From: Patiria pectinifera
Taxonomy: Eukaryota > Echinodermata > Asteroidea > Valvatida > Asterinidae
NCBI GenBank assembly: GCA_029964075.1
Contig: CM057134.1
Coordinates: forward strand, 20,686,905 to 20,750,904
Length of the DNA: 64,000 nt
Reading direction: 5' to 3'
Position 1 is the stretch's first letter; each line of letters begins with the position of its first letter. Below, piece after piece: positions 46,001 through 56,639 of this stretch. Under the pieces are notes generated by a model that did no database searches, had not been told where the DNA came from, and worked only from the letters and a program-made list of their open reading frames with translations. Position numbers and translations under genes: made by a program.

Positions 46001-46848
46001 CAAAATGTTCGAGTATAGGCTAATAACACGGAGGTGAACGCAGCGTTTTGAGGTCAAAACCATTGTTAATGGAGATCAATGATCTGATAAACATTGATCT
46101 CCATTATTTTGTGGAGATCAGTCGGTACTGGATCACTTGCATGTTCAAAAATGTTGCATAAATTATGCAAATTAGGTACGGAATAGTCTGGTGCCTAGCC
46201 ATATATAGTGTGCGCAGTGTCCGGAACACAGGCGCATTATTGGTCGCGGCTTTAGACCCCCCCCCAAAAAAAAAAAAAAATAAGCCGGAGACTTTTACAA
46301 ACTAATAATGTCATTACCATTTAATATGCAGCGTTACAGAACAAATGTACATAATATTAATCAAATTAGGTTTTGTCCTTCACTGACGTTTAAAAAGTCC
46401 ATCTTATAGTATATAATATTTCTTTTTATAAGCAAAATGGAAAAGAGAGGATAATATTTTCGAGGAGTGGACTTAATTCACAATGAGCGTGAAGACACTG
46501 AATAAACGTTAATTGGAAATAATAACTACCCGATATAAATACATTGCTTGCTATTGTGGTATCGAATCAGAATACATTAAAGCAGTTTTCCTCTAGCACA
46601 ATCGAAAACGAGGTTGAAAGTAAGAAGTCCCTATAAAAACTAGGGAAACCTCGTCTCTTTTATCAAAGTTTTTAAAGAATAATTATGATCATAATTACAG
46701 ATTAACAAGGTGCAGTATAAATGTGCCCAGATATATCGATAAAATGCCTTATTTCAAAGAGTTTCTAATTAGAAGTAAGCAAAATTTGCAATTGAAAGCC
46801 AAACTTACTTAACTTTTCACCTGTCCTGATATTCATCAATTCCGACAT
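40152..46848 (-). CDS. Death-domain protein, unit 3 (3' end not resolved)
   Basis: Model exons: 46848-46821 (ATG, MSELMNIRT), 42303-42214 (linker NKSLMTEKSTVPG...SGMDEK) and 40406-40152 (death domain). Every internal boundary is GT/AG and phase 1. The 84-residue death-domain exon shows the family's spaced hydrophobics: IEKIAKELG, LGRQLGFSEGEL, an EEIISMLTAYI helix, then DPVGELLKALKEIERMDL. Death domains recruit partners by homotypic helix packing in apoptosis or NF-kB signalling. The exon could run through its donor to a stop at 40123-40125 after EYVCSFFH, or splice onward. No tail exon like those of units 1 and 2 was found. Joining to the J-like gene at 32970 is not supported, because the phases differ (1 versus 2). 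The domain call is firm; the first two exons are supported only by phase and by similarity of exon 1 to that of unit 2. Confidence 0.7.
41140..41360. repeat. Intronic direct duplication, copy 1
   Basis: CAAGTGCCAGTGCACA...GCGACGCCGGTGG...CCATACTTTTGGTCAATTTT...TACCACGTGACTA is repeated, same orientation, at 42408-42630. It is non-coding, in an intron of death-domain unit 3. Confidence 0.7.
41485..42024. mobile_element. Mutator-like MITE with perfect 10-bp target duplication
   Basis: This 540-bp element has inverted termini CAACCTCGTCCCCAG and CTGGGGACGAGGTTG. It is flanked on both sides by exactly CATGTAGAAG (41475-41484 and 42025-42034). A reverse-orientation relative lies at 31099-31612, and decayed relatives lie near 46120-46670 and 55740-55800. 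It is inserted in the intron between the linker and death-domain exons of unit 3. There is no transposase frame. Confidence 0.9.
42408..42630. repeat. Intronic direct duplication, copy 2
   Basis: Partner of 41140-41360. It ends just right of the linker exon of death-domain unit 3 and so lies in the preceding intron. Confidence 0.7.
42631..46119. other. Intron 1 of death-domain unit 3, left part
   Basis: No exon seen. It holds a 28-base poly(A) run near 42973-43000. Sequence around 45720-45900 shows diverged similarity to about 22250-22480 (TTTCAAAATGGC..., GGGCC.TAAAATTGCT theme). Confidence 0.45.
46120..46670. mobile_element. Decayed copy of the Mutator-like MITE family
   Basis: It shares GGTACTGGATCACTTGCAT...ATGCAAATTAGG..CGGAATAGTCTGGTGCC and, at the other end, GGTATCGAATCAGAATACA...CGAAAACGAGGTTGAAAG with the element at 41485-42024, in the same orientation. 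The boundaries are blurred and no target duplication is visible. Confidence 0.55.
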
Positions 46849-47376
46849 TTTCAATTAGGCCACCTTTTTTTTTTCGAAAATTGAAAATTAAATATATACA
46901 TTTCACTCTAATATAAAGTCGTCGATATTTAAAAACTATTTTTTCTCAAGTCTAAAATCACCCCTGCATCTAAACTTTTGCATTACAGATCGCCCAAGTG
47001 CGCAAATTTAGTGGCTATAGCCACTAAATTTAATTCCGTAATTCGATGAATTAAGGCATATATAGGATCACTGAAACATGCTGCGAAATGGCCCAGTCTA
47101 GCTTGCGGTATTTTCGAAGAAATCAAGAAAAGTGACTTCCAACGATATTCAATTGACTGACTTTATAACCTGGAAAGTGCTATATTGACGAAATGGTGTT
47201 TCTGAGCTTCATGATAATAATGTCGTGCATGGTTTGCCATTATTTTCTCAATGATATGTAATATTCACTGACTGAGGTGAAACTTCAGGCAAGGTTTTGA
47301 ACATGTTCCTTTGGACTTGGACTTGGAGTGGGGTTATTTCTGAAAACGAACAAATGCATGACCTGCAGTGATCCTA

Positions 47377-48020
47377 CAGGGTTAGTCAAAAAAAGCGGAA
47401 CCAAAACCCCCAAAATTAAATTTTCATATTTAAAAAAATGTTTAGCAAAAATAATAATGACTGGAAAGCCAATTTCATATTAAAGCTACTTTTAAAAGAA
47501 AAAAATACTGATATTGCTCAATCCGTTCAAAGAATATCACCATTTAAACACAATGACCCCTTAAAACCTGTCTCGTCCAAAAATGCGACTTAATCGTCGC
47601 CATAATTGTCTTCAAACACATCTGCGATAAATCTCAGTTTATATGTTAAGAATACTTCACGAAGTCCTTTTGATGGCCTGTCTTTTAAAAAGTACATTTT
47701 ATAAATCATATTGGTTGCCTAAACAGGGTTGTTAATAACGATATTGTGTACTACAGTTGGTGACAGTTGTTGAAACAAGTATTCTGTGTCATTTGTTGTT
47801 CCAAACAGTAAAAACACACAATAAATAGGGGGTTTTAGGGTCATTTCGTTTAAATGGTGATATTCTTTGAATGGATTGAACAATTTCAAAATTTGTTTCA
47901 TCTAAAAGTAGCTTATGAAATTGGCTTACAAGTCATTATTATTTTTTGGAGCTACATATTTTTTTTAAATACGAGATATATTTTCGGGGGTTTGGGTTCC
48001 GCTTATTTTGACTCACCGTG
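47377..48020. mobile_element. Mariner-like MITE, copy with both ends
   Basis: It begins CAGGGTTAGTCAAAAAAAGC after TA and ends GCTTATTTTGACTCACCGTG. It is about 644 bp with imperfect inverted termini of about 50 bp (GCGGAACC...CCCCCAAAATT against its complement). It lies between death-domain units 2 and 3. Confidence 0.75.
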
Positions 48021-48158
48021 TCTTGTGCATTTAAAGAGCTGCATCCCACATTATACATGTAGAAGATGGTCTAGACAATATGTAACTCAAGCCTCCGTTT
48101 CGCATGGCCGGTAAGACTCTCCTCAACGTTGGGTGATGGATTGAGGGCGCTATAAGCT

Positions 48159-51100
48159 TTACCGCAGATCCCCGTCGGCCTCTGCTGCTGCCTGTAGTTC
48201 TATATAAAAAGCATAATTGTTGGAAGAAAAGATAACTTATTCTAAATGAAAAAGAGTACACGCGATGAAAAGGTGGAAAATAACATTTTGAATAGATTAA
48301 AAATTAAAATATTACGTTTAATTTTCATTCAGTTATACAGGGTCAGTCCAAAAAAGCGGAACCCAAAATCATAATAAAACCCAAACAGTGTAATGACTGG
48401 AAAGCCAATTTCATAAGCTACCTTTAGATGTAAAAAATACTGAAATTGCTCGATCCGTTCGAACAACGAAGAAAATGGCAGAGAATACTTGTTTCAACAA
48501 CTGTCAACAACTGTAGTGCATACTATCTTTATTAACAACCCTGGTTAGGCAAACAATATGATTCATCAACCCCACTTTTTTTTTTAAAGATGGGCCTTCA
48601 AAAAGACTTTGTTGAATATTTTGAACTTTTAAATTGAGGTTAATATCGCTGGTGATGTTGGAAGACAATTATTGTGACGACGATTCTTGAAATTGCAAAC
48701 GAAAGAGGTTTTAGGGTCATTGTGTTTAAATGGTGATATTTTTGAACGGATTAAGCAATTTCATTTTTTTTCCATCTAAAAGTAGCTTATGAAATTGGCT
48801 TTCCAGTCAATATAATTTTTGGTGCTACATATTTTTTAAACATGAAATATAATTTTGGGGTTTGGGTTCCGCTTTTGACTCCACCTGTATTATTTCAACT
48901 TAATGACGCTTTGGAGGCTTGGCGATCTTAGGGCCGACATGTTCCTACTGCAAAAAGATGACGGTAGACGAATTTCAGACTCATAATCGTAACTGCAGTG
49001 AAGCAAATACAAATTGAATTGAGTTACCAATTTTCATCCTGACTCAATGCACATGTATGAAATTGGCTTTTCTTTTTTAGAAATAATAGGGGAAAGCACA
49101 AGACGATGCTCACCAATTACCAAATCCGATCGCCGAATGTCTTTAAGTGCCTGCAGAAACGTGCCAACCAGATCTGTATCTTTAGCGTGGTCCCTGATGT
49201 ATCTGTCAAGCATATCCCAATTCGCACCCTCTTTGTCTCTCACATGATCGCTCTCGATAATGTCAAGCTCTGGTTTCTCGAAACCCAACTCTATTCCAAA
49301 TGCTGTGCCATTGATACCCAAATCTTTGGCCAGCTTGCGTAACTTGCTGCCTTTCAGGCAGTTTGGGATGACTGCAAAAGAGCATTCACAGAAAAACAAA
49401 ATGGCTAATTTCTGGAAGGACAATAAGTGACCTTCAAATAGAAAGAATGCGAGTAATACCATGTGGAAAGTGATCTCTTTCTAGAAGAAGTGTGGTTCTG
49501 AAAAGAACAAGTGGTTGAGTGTAGAACTCGACGTTTCGGACAGTGTGCTCTGTCCGTCCTCAGGAGGATGAGCCTGCGGACGGACAGGGCACACTGTCCG
49601 AAACGTCGAGTTGTGCACTCCTACCAACCGGTTCTTTTCAGAACCACATTTCTCTCAAGAAGAGATTACTTTCCACATGGTGTTCTCGCAATCTTTCTAC
49701 TTTATGTCATCCACCATGCAACGCTTTAAGTCATATATATGATTTTGACCTGAAATTCGCAAAATGTACAACCCCCTGCTTCCCCCTTTGTGGATCCAGG
49801 CCACGGGGGATTACCCTATTTTTTACTAACAAATGTTTTCCTTGAAAGCCGGAGGATGTGGGTGAAGTGTCCTTGATACGCTTGCAGATTATGCACAAGA
49901 AAGACTGCATCTTGACCTCCAGATTCTGACCATTCAGCAGGCGCCTTCTATCTGGTCTTCGGATCGGTCCCCGATGTTTTATGAGAAAAACATGGCAGCA
50001 ATATTGGCTGAATTTCTGTTCTAAATGATGTCACAACTTCCAAAAGCTGCTCAGATTGGCTTGCGCACGGGGTTAATGTGCATGCTCGGATACTGACATC
50101 TGTAGTGTGACTCTGCACATGTGATCATCTGATCCTCAAACTGTGGGTAAAGTAGAGGCGCCTCCCGAAAATGGAAAAAGTTGAACTGCATCCAATGGGT
50201 TTCAACTTAAAAAAAAAAAAAAAAAAAAAAAAGGTATCTACCTTGAGTATTGCTCCGAGCCGCACCTTGCGACTGGCCTGCTTCGGGTTTTATAGTGTCT
50301 TGGATCTGCTTTTCTTCGATAGAGATTGGATATAACAAACAAAACTTCAGCATCTGTCATATTATTACACGCTTGTCAAGAATATCAAACGAGAGAAAGG
50401 TGGATGCGGACTTTCACTCGTACACATTGCCCTACAGACGAATTTCAAACCAGCACTGAAACCGAGGCCCCCAGTGCTCTGTTCTGTTGAGAGGGCGTTT
50501 TGTTAAAGGCCCACAAAGCCTCGGATTCAATACTTATTTGAAATTCGTCTATACTATTCACTGGCGATGTGGGAATCCAATATACAGGGTGAGTCAAAAA
50601 GAAAGTGACATGGAGTACTGATTTTATTTCCTCTTGAAAAGCAATTAGATTTACACCAATAAAGTGTATTTTTAAAAAAAAATGTTCTTCCGCTAATTCC
50701 AAAACAAATACTGAAATTGATCCATGCTATCAGGAGTTGATCATGTTTTACTAAAATAACCTCTTTTTTTAAATATAAATACAAAACTTATTTTCAAATG
50801 CAAAATGAGAATCAAGAGTGAAACATTATACATTATATATATGAGAAACAAGTAAACTATCCCCTCCCCCCTAGAAAAATGGATGGTTTATATTTTCTAT
50901 ATAGCTGTCCATTGAAAGCCGTTGGCTGAGTGAGAATTACAGATTACACGCAGCCATCCAACTACAAAATTTGAGTCAAGTGTAAAACATTAGAGCCACA
51001 GAGGTTAACCTGTTTTGTTGGATAATGATTTAGTGTAGTGGAGAATCGTTCTCATTTTGTTTAGGCCTGCATCAGTTAGACAGTGTCTTGAGCAATAATG

Positions 51101-53522
51101 TATTTTAAATTCCAAGGCATATAGTCTTTTGACTTTTCATTGTACTCCCGGTGTTACCGGAAAGGCAATGAAAATTGAATATAACTTGAATAATAGAAGC
51201 ATTTTACTAATTATGTAAACTAGGCAAAGAAACATCAGAGAGGAATGTCAAACCCAAAGAAATGCCATGATGGTGATGTGATTACTTGAAAGGACACCCT
51301 CCAGCGGTACGTCAAAGATCGTTTGTCACAATTTTCCCAAATTACCCCTTGATATTCTTTGTACAATCTCAAAGGACTTTGCGAGGTTTCAGAATCATGA
51401 CGTAATCGGACCGGAAGTTTGTGTATTAAGAATTTGAAAATGCTCAGTTTTCTTTCCTTTAATGTAACCGGAAGTTGGATGTTATAAATACATACAATTT
51501 AATATTCATTATAATTTCCATATTATTTTAACTGTAATGAACGTTAATCCTATCTGAACTAAATCAATATTGACATTTGACTTGCTAACTGATGATGTCA
51601 TCGGTGTAAATAAAATGTACATGTATACTGAAATTTATAAAACCCGGAAGGATGCTTTTTGGTCCAGTTAAAACAAATGGATCAACTGGAAACGGATTAT
51701 TTCTAACAATATTCACAACTTAACTGACCAATACAATAGTTCTAAATCAAGCAATGTATAGCTCTAGCTGTAATTGCAGTATTATTTGTTTGATACAGGA
51801 AATGGCAAACATAAAAAATGCTAAGGACAAATTCATCTTTATGATCGGTAGATGGCAAGTTCAGGGCGAGTTGATGATATTTTATCAATCTAGGTTTTAT
51901 GAGGAAAAAGTTGGAGAGAGTATGAATAGCTTTGTTATCATAAAAACGAAAATATACTGGAATAGGCGGAAAGCATGACCTGGTTTAAATGAAAGAGGGT
52001 CCCGTCCGTAGCTTGGGAATACCGCAGGACAAGGTCGAGCACAGAATGCAAGCAACGTCAATGAAACTATAAAACGGCAAAAAAGCCAAAAACTTCCAGG
52101 GAAAGGTATGCACAATTGCCCCTATTGAAAGATCGACTGAAAAAGTGCCTACAATTCCTGGCAAGCATAAACAACTTGGCCACCATTGTCATGACCAAGG
52201 TTCACTGCTTCTTGGGTCAAGCATCCATGGCGTATATCACTGGTGCCATGCACAATGTACTGCGTGAGTTAATAGTTTCATGTCATGATTTCAGAGAGTT
52301 TTAGAGAAATCGATTCGGCACTGCCTGATGATTTAGAAAATACATCCACTGTATTTTACAGTGTTTGTGCATGTGTCATCAAAGTAAGGTGTTTCAAGCA
52401 CAAAACATTATTATTTCCTTATTCCCAAGTGATGTCAATTTTCATATTTTGTACGAAGAACAACGGCAAAATGTTCAGTGCATGGTGGACAGCTGAATTT
52501 AGTAATCTCTTTATCGAATGGACATAACCTGCGAATGGAGTTTGCAAATTACGTGAAATGTTCACAGTTACTAGTCAATACATGTACTTTATCCCTCTGG
52601 TATTCTTATGAAATGGGGCGAGCCAAATATATTTTTTAGTATTTGTTTTCCAATTCGGTCACTTTCTTTTGCACTCACGCAGAACATGTAATTTGGGATG
52701 TTATGTTTGACTCGGTGTCATTGTTTGCACCCAAAACGAACTGATAGGTTGAGCATGATAATTCGAGTCACTCTTCGTGTGTGAACTTCAATCTCATGCA
52801 ATTGTAAGTACAGACATTTGGCCCAATATCGGTTGCACTTTATAACTCTACCGTATAGGCTATACACTGATCGCATCATGAGCCATGGGGAGGTTTTGTT
52901 ACACGTTTGTTTGATTTGTATTTTGAGTTGTCATTTTATGTGACAGTACTTAGCCAATAAAGGTAACATATAAATCTACACTGTATTTCACTTATCTAAA
53001 CATTGATGAATATTTCACAAGAATTTGAACATTTACTTGGAATGTATTTAACAACGCTTACCTGCCATGGTTGATCTCGATCAATGAAGTTCAATGGTGT
53101 ATCGACAATCAATCGTGGCATACTATTTATTCACCAGGGACTTTCCGCACAGGTTAAACATTAACCATGCATGATAATAACAAACATGACACAGTGGCGT
53201 AGCGCGGTCATTTTTATGGGGGGGGGGGGTAACAATTCCTTGAAAAGGGCACTTGCACATCCGTGGTGAAATGAAGACACTTTTTTAGTCTCTGGACACT
53301 AGGCCTCCGTAAAATCAAAAAGTGTGGGGGGGGGGGGCTGGTACAATCTGTCAATAGGGGCACTGTTCAAAACCGATGCACACTAACGGACAATATATGG
53401 TGCTTTTCAGGGCTAAACATGCGTGAAAATTAAACCCAAAAAAAGGCACCCGTAGCGGCTGATGACAAAAAAAGGACACCATTTCTTTTTAAAAGTGCAC
53501 TTGTTCAGAAAAAAAGGGCACT

Positions 53523-53553
<31 letters not shown>

Positions 53554-55973
53554 GTGGCACTCTTTGCAATTATTGGGAGGGGGGAGTTGTGAGTATTTTT
53601 TGGACTTTTGGGAATTTTTGGAATTATCACTGAGGTCTCTAGACCACATGTGGATTGGGTTTTCTGTCTCTACCTGATTCCGTGGGTTTTCCCAGAGTAT
53701 TCTTCTGGGGTTTTCTATGGTGGCCCTGAAGGGACATAACATGTCGCTAATTATTTTTGGGACGTCGTGAATTTATTCACAAGTGAATATTTTCGCGACG
53801 TCGTGAATATTTTTGCGACTATAGTCGTGAATTTATTCACGACTAGGGCCAGGGAACCAGACTGAGCATGTATAAACTATAGCTAGCTAGCTAGCTAGTC
53901 TGACTCTATTACTATTATTAGTTTTACATGTCTTATTCCTTCATCACCTGAAGTGCTGCGCTTATCATCGGAAAAAGCGCCCTCTATCGCCGGTTTTAAT
54001 ACACCCCAAACAACTGAACTGGTCGTGAATACATTTACGACTTGTCGCAAAAAAAAATCACGAGTAGTCGCAAAAAAATTCACGACGTCGCAAACAAAAT
54101 TCACGACATGTTATGTCCCTTGCGTCCCTTCAAGGCCACCATAGTTTTCCTCCCACCTAACTGTAATTTCTTCTGCTTTTCTCCCTTCTATAGGTTTCTG
54201 TAGTGCCTTTTTAGCCTTAACATAGGGCACATTTGAGGAATCCCTGGTTTCATCACCAAAAAGAAATAAATGAAATAAATAAATAAAATTTGTTCGGTTG
54301 TTTCTTGTCGGTGTATTTCTTTGGCAATTTTAACTGGGTAGGAATTACGCTCGATGATGTAGTACTCAAATCCCCAAGACAATTAGTCAAAGAGAAACAA
54401 CAAAACCAATTCTTGGTTTTGACCGCCAACACGCACCACAGTATACACGTACATGTCCAATTCCTCAACAGCAAGGTTTTATTATTGCTGGACACTATCA
54501 ATACAATACTCTTAAAATGTTTAGTATTGAACATACGTATAGTTTAGAAAATTTGTTTAAGTGATTCAGAAAAGATTTTAATTCTGCATTGTGTGTTTGC
54601 TCATTAATACACCCTACAACAGTTATGATATTAGTAATGTGATGGACGAACTTCAATCGGCCATCCGGGATTCAAGTTGACAATTTAACTATGAAGGACT
54701 CGGTAAATTAAAGACGGTGAACATAGACTTTTCCGTACTCAACAATTTATTATTTGAACAGAACACAAGACCGAATCCATAAATACACAAACTGCAATCT
54801 ACAAGGAGCTATGGTGACCACACGCCTCCGGAACACAGACAACCAGCGTGGGGTAAGACCGTGGGTTTTATACAGAATTAACACGGCTGGGTTATAATCA
54901 AATTCCAAGGGATACAGTGAATTCGGATTAGGAAGCACATGTACTCGTTCCGTAATTACGTAAGTAAATAATCAGGTGAAAGCACTGTAAAATAATCAGG
55001 TGCATCACAGTAACATAGTGCACAGATATAGATAGTGGTCGGTGAATCAATTTGTACTATTCTCTCTAATTTCCACTGTCATTTTTTGCATAAAAAAATT
55101 TTTTTAACAGTTCGTCAAGCAGGGGCGGCGGAAGGCCGGGGGGGGCTGGATTTTCCCAGGCCAACAAAAGTGCCCCTCTCGCAGTTATAAATGTGCCCCC
55201 TCGAGATGAAAAAATGCCCCTTAAACGCTCAGATGAAAGCATAATTATGATCGCCAATTAGATTTTTTAGACAATTAGATTTGTGTCCTCTCTTGTAATG
55301 GAAAACTTCCCCTCAAAAATACCAGTACCCCTCTCGCATTAACAAGATTGTTTACCTCCTCGAGATGAAACACTATCCCGTGAAAGCACAAATACCCCTC
55401 TCGCAATAATAAAATTGTGCCCCTCTCGAGATGGAAAATTGGCCATCAAAAACGATAGTGCTCCTCTCGCGATAACTACTCGAAATGTAAAACTGCCCCC
55501 GAAAGCACAATGAGTGCCCCGTTCGCAACCGTGACATTGTGCCGCTCTCATGGAAAACTGGCCTTTAAAAATACTAGTGCTCCTCCTCACGCGAATAAAA
55601 TGGTCACTGAGCTGGCCATCAAAAGCAACAGTGCCCCTCTCGCGATAAAGAAAAATGGTATCTCTAAATAACTAGTCATATTCATGGGCAGACCCAGAGA
55701 GGTACTGTCGGGGCGGAGAGTGTGCGGTGTGCCGAAGGCAGTTTTACTCTCTTACAATTGAAAACGAGGTTGAAAATGAAGAAGTCCCTGCGGGAAGAGG
55801 TTGTCTGTTATCAAAGTTGTTTAAAGAACAATTATGAAAAAATATTACAGATTGACCAGATGTAATAACGTGCACAGTTATATCCATTAAAAATGCCTTG
55901 CAAAAAGCTTACTACGCAAAATTTTCAATTTCCTGCAAAAATTACCAAACTTTTCACCTGCCCTCAAATTCAT
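48159..55973 (-). CDS. Death-domain-only protein, unit 2, complete four-exon model (116 aa)
   Basis: Model exons: 55973-55958 (ATG, MNLRA), 50277-50242 (QSQGAARSNTQ), 49371-49114 (death domain) and 48199-48159 (tail LQAAAEADGDLR, stop). All junctions are GT/AG and phase 1, giving 351 nt. The domain spans about residues 18-103: LRKLAKDLGINGTAFGIELG, a WDMLDRYIRDHA helix, then DLVGTFLQALKDIRRSDL, which fits the six-helix death fold. The protein is little more than a death domain with a short acidic tail, so it could only be an adaptor or a decoy for homotypic partners. Tail and domain exons have close counterparts in unit 1. The two 5' exons are short and rest on phase agreement, and exon 1 matches exon 1 of unit 3 (ATGAATwTsAGG theme). 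The domain and tail are well supported; the 5' part is moderate. Confidence 0.7.
48338..48887. mobile_element. Mariner-like MITE, complete, TA target duplication
   Basis: This 550-bp element begins CAGGGTCAGTCCAAAAAAGC and ends GCTTTTGACTCCACCTG. It is flanked by TA at 48336-48337 and 48888-48889, with terminal inverted repeats of about 40 bp. It is inserted in the last intron of death-domain unit 2. It is non-coding. Confidence 0.8.
49439..49700. repeat. Near-perfect 260-bp palindrome with hammerhead-like core
   Basis: The arms meet near 49569. ACCATGTGGAAAGT at the left matches ACTTTCCACATGGT at the right, and TCGACGTTTCGGACAGTGTG matches CACACTGTCCGAAACGTCGA. On the minus strand the left arm contains CTGAGGA, a GGACAG/CTGTCC stem and then GAAAC, which matches the hammerhead ribozyme core CUGANGA...GAAA except for a bulged C at the stem base. 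On the plus strand the right arm has CTGCGGA instead. Such motifs occur in Penelope-like retroelements. It lies in the intron just upstream of the unit 2 death-domain exon. Confidence 0.65.
50585..52683. mobile_element. Mariner-type non-autonomous element, about 2.1 kb
   Basis: The left terminus CAGGGTGAGTCAAAAAGAAA follows a TA. The right terminus TCACTTTCTTTTGCACTCACG is its imperfect complement. A 3' fragment of the same family lies at 37600-37802. No transposase-like frame survives. It fills part of intron 1 of death-domain unit 2. Confidence 0.6.
53192..53560. repeat. hAT-like MITE left end with homopolymer runs
   Basis: CAGTGGCGTAGCGCGGTC at 53192 resembles the left terminus of the 19486 element. 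G-runs and a 29-base A-run near 53527-53555 follow. No right end is identified. Confidence 0.45.
53716..54143. repeat. Fold-back element with CGTCGTGAAT arrays
   Basis: The ends TATGGTGGCC.TGAAGGGACATAACATGTCG and its complement are flanked on both sides by GTTTTC (53710-53715 and 54144-54149), a possible 6-bp target duplication. The interior has repeated GTCGTGAATTTATTCAC, GACGTCGTGAAT and TCGCAAAAAAATTCACGA units in both orientations. It is non-coding, in intron 1 of death-domain unit 2. Confidence 0.75.
55165..55660. repeat. Degenerate minisatellite, unit about 65-75 bp
   Basis: About seven imperfect units carry the shared phrases GCCCCTCTCGCRATAA, ATTGTGCCCCTCTCGAGATG, GAAAA(C/T)TGGCC(A/T)TCAAAA and ATAGTG. 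Frames through it are not genes. A G-run MITE-like start (GGGGCGGCGGAAGGCCGGGG) precedes it. Confidence 0.75.
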
Positions 55974-56639
55974 CCGTTCCGATATATTTTCATTTTGGTC
56001 CTTACTTTTGTTTCGAAACTTAAAAAATGAAAACATTTTATCGTACAATCAAATACAATTCCTCGAAATTGTAAAATTATTTTTAACCCGAAGTCTAAAA
56101 TCGCCACTGCATCTAAACAACCTTCTGCATATGTAGATTTAAAGTGTTCAACATGGTAGTGGTAATCATGCATTCATCCCAAAAGTAAGCTACCGGATTA
56201 TTATCAAAGAAGCTTATTCAAAATTGCACCGTGCAATTATCCTGTCTGGCTTGCTGTCATTTCGAAGAAATTAAAAAAAGGAGTTGATGTCTAACGATTA
56301 TCAATCGACTGAGTTTTGAAAATGAAGAGTACTATTGACGAAATCGTGCTTCACGATAAAAATATCGTGTATGGCTTTCACTGTTTCCTCAAGTGTGATA
56401 TCAACATCCGTGAAATTTCAACAGGTAAGGTTTTGAACACTTTTCTTTAAATGTTGGAATGGGGTTGTCTTTGATAGCAGCAAAATGCATGACTTGCAAT
56501 GATCCTATATGCCTTTGAAGCTATGCATCCTAAGTAGGCCTACTTTATACACGTTGACGATGGTGGACATGTAACTCTAATCTCCGTTTCGCGTGGTTAT
56601 TTCTCCAAATTGGCTTTTAGATTGAGGGCGCTTTTGGCT

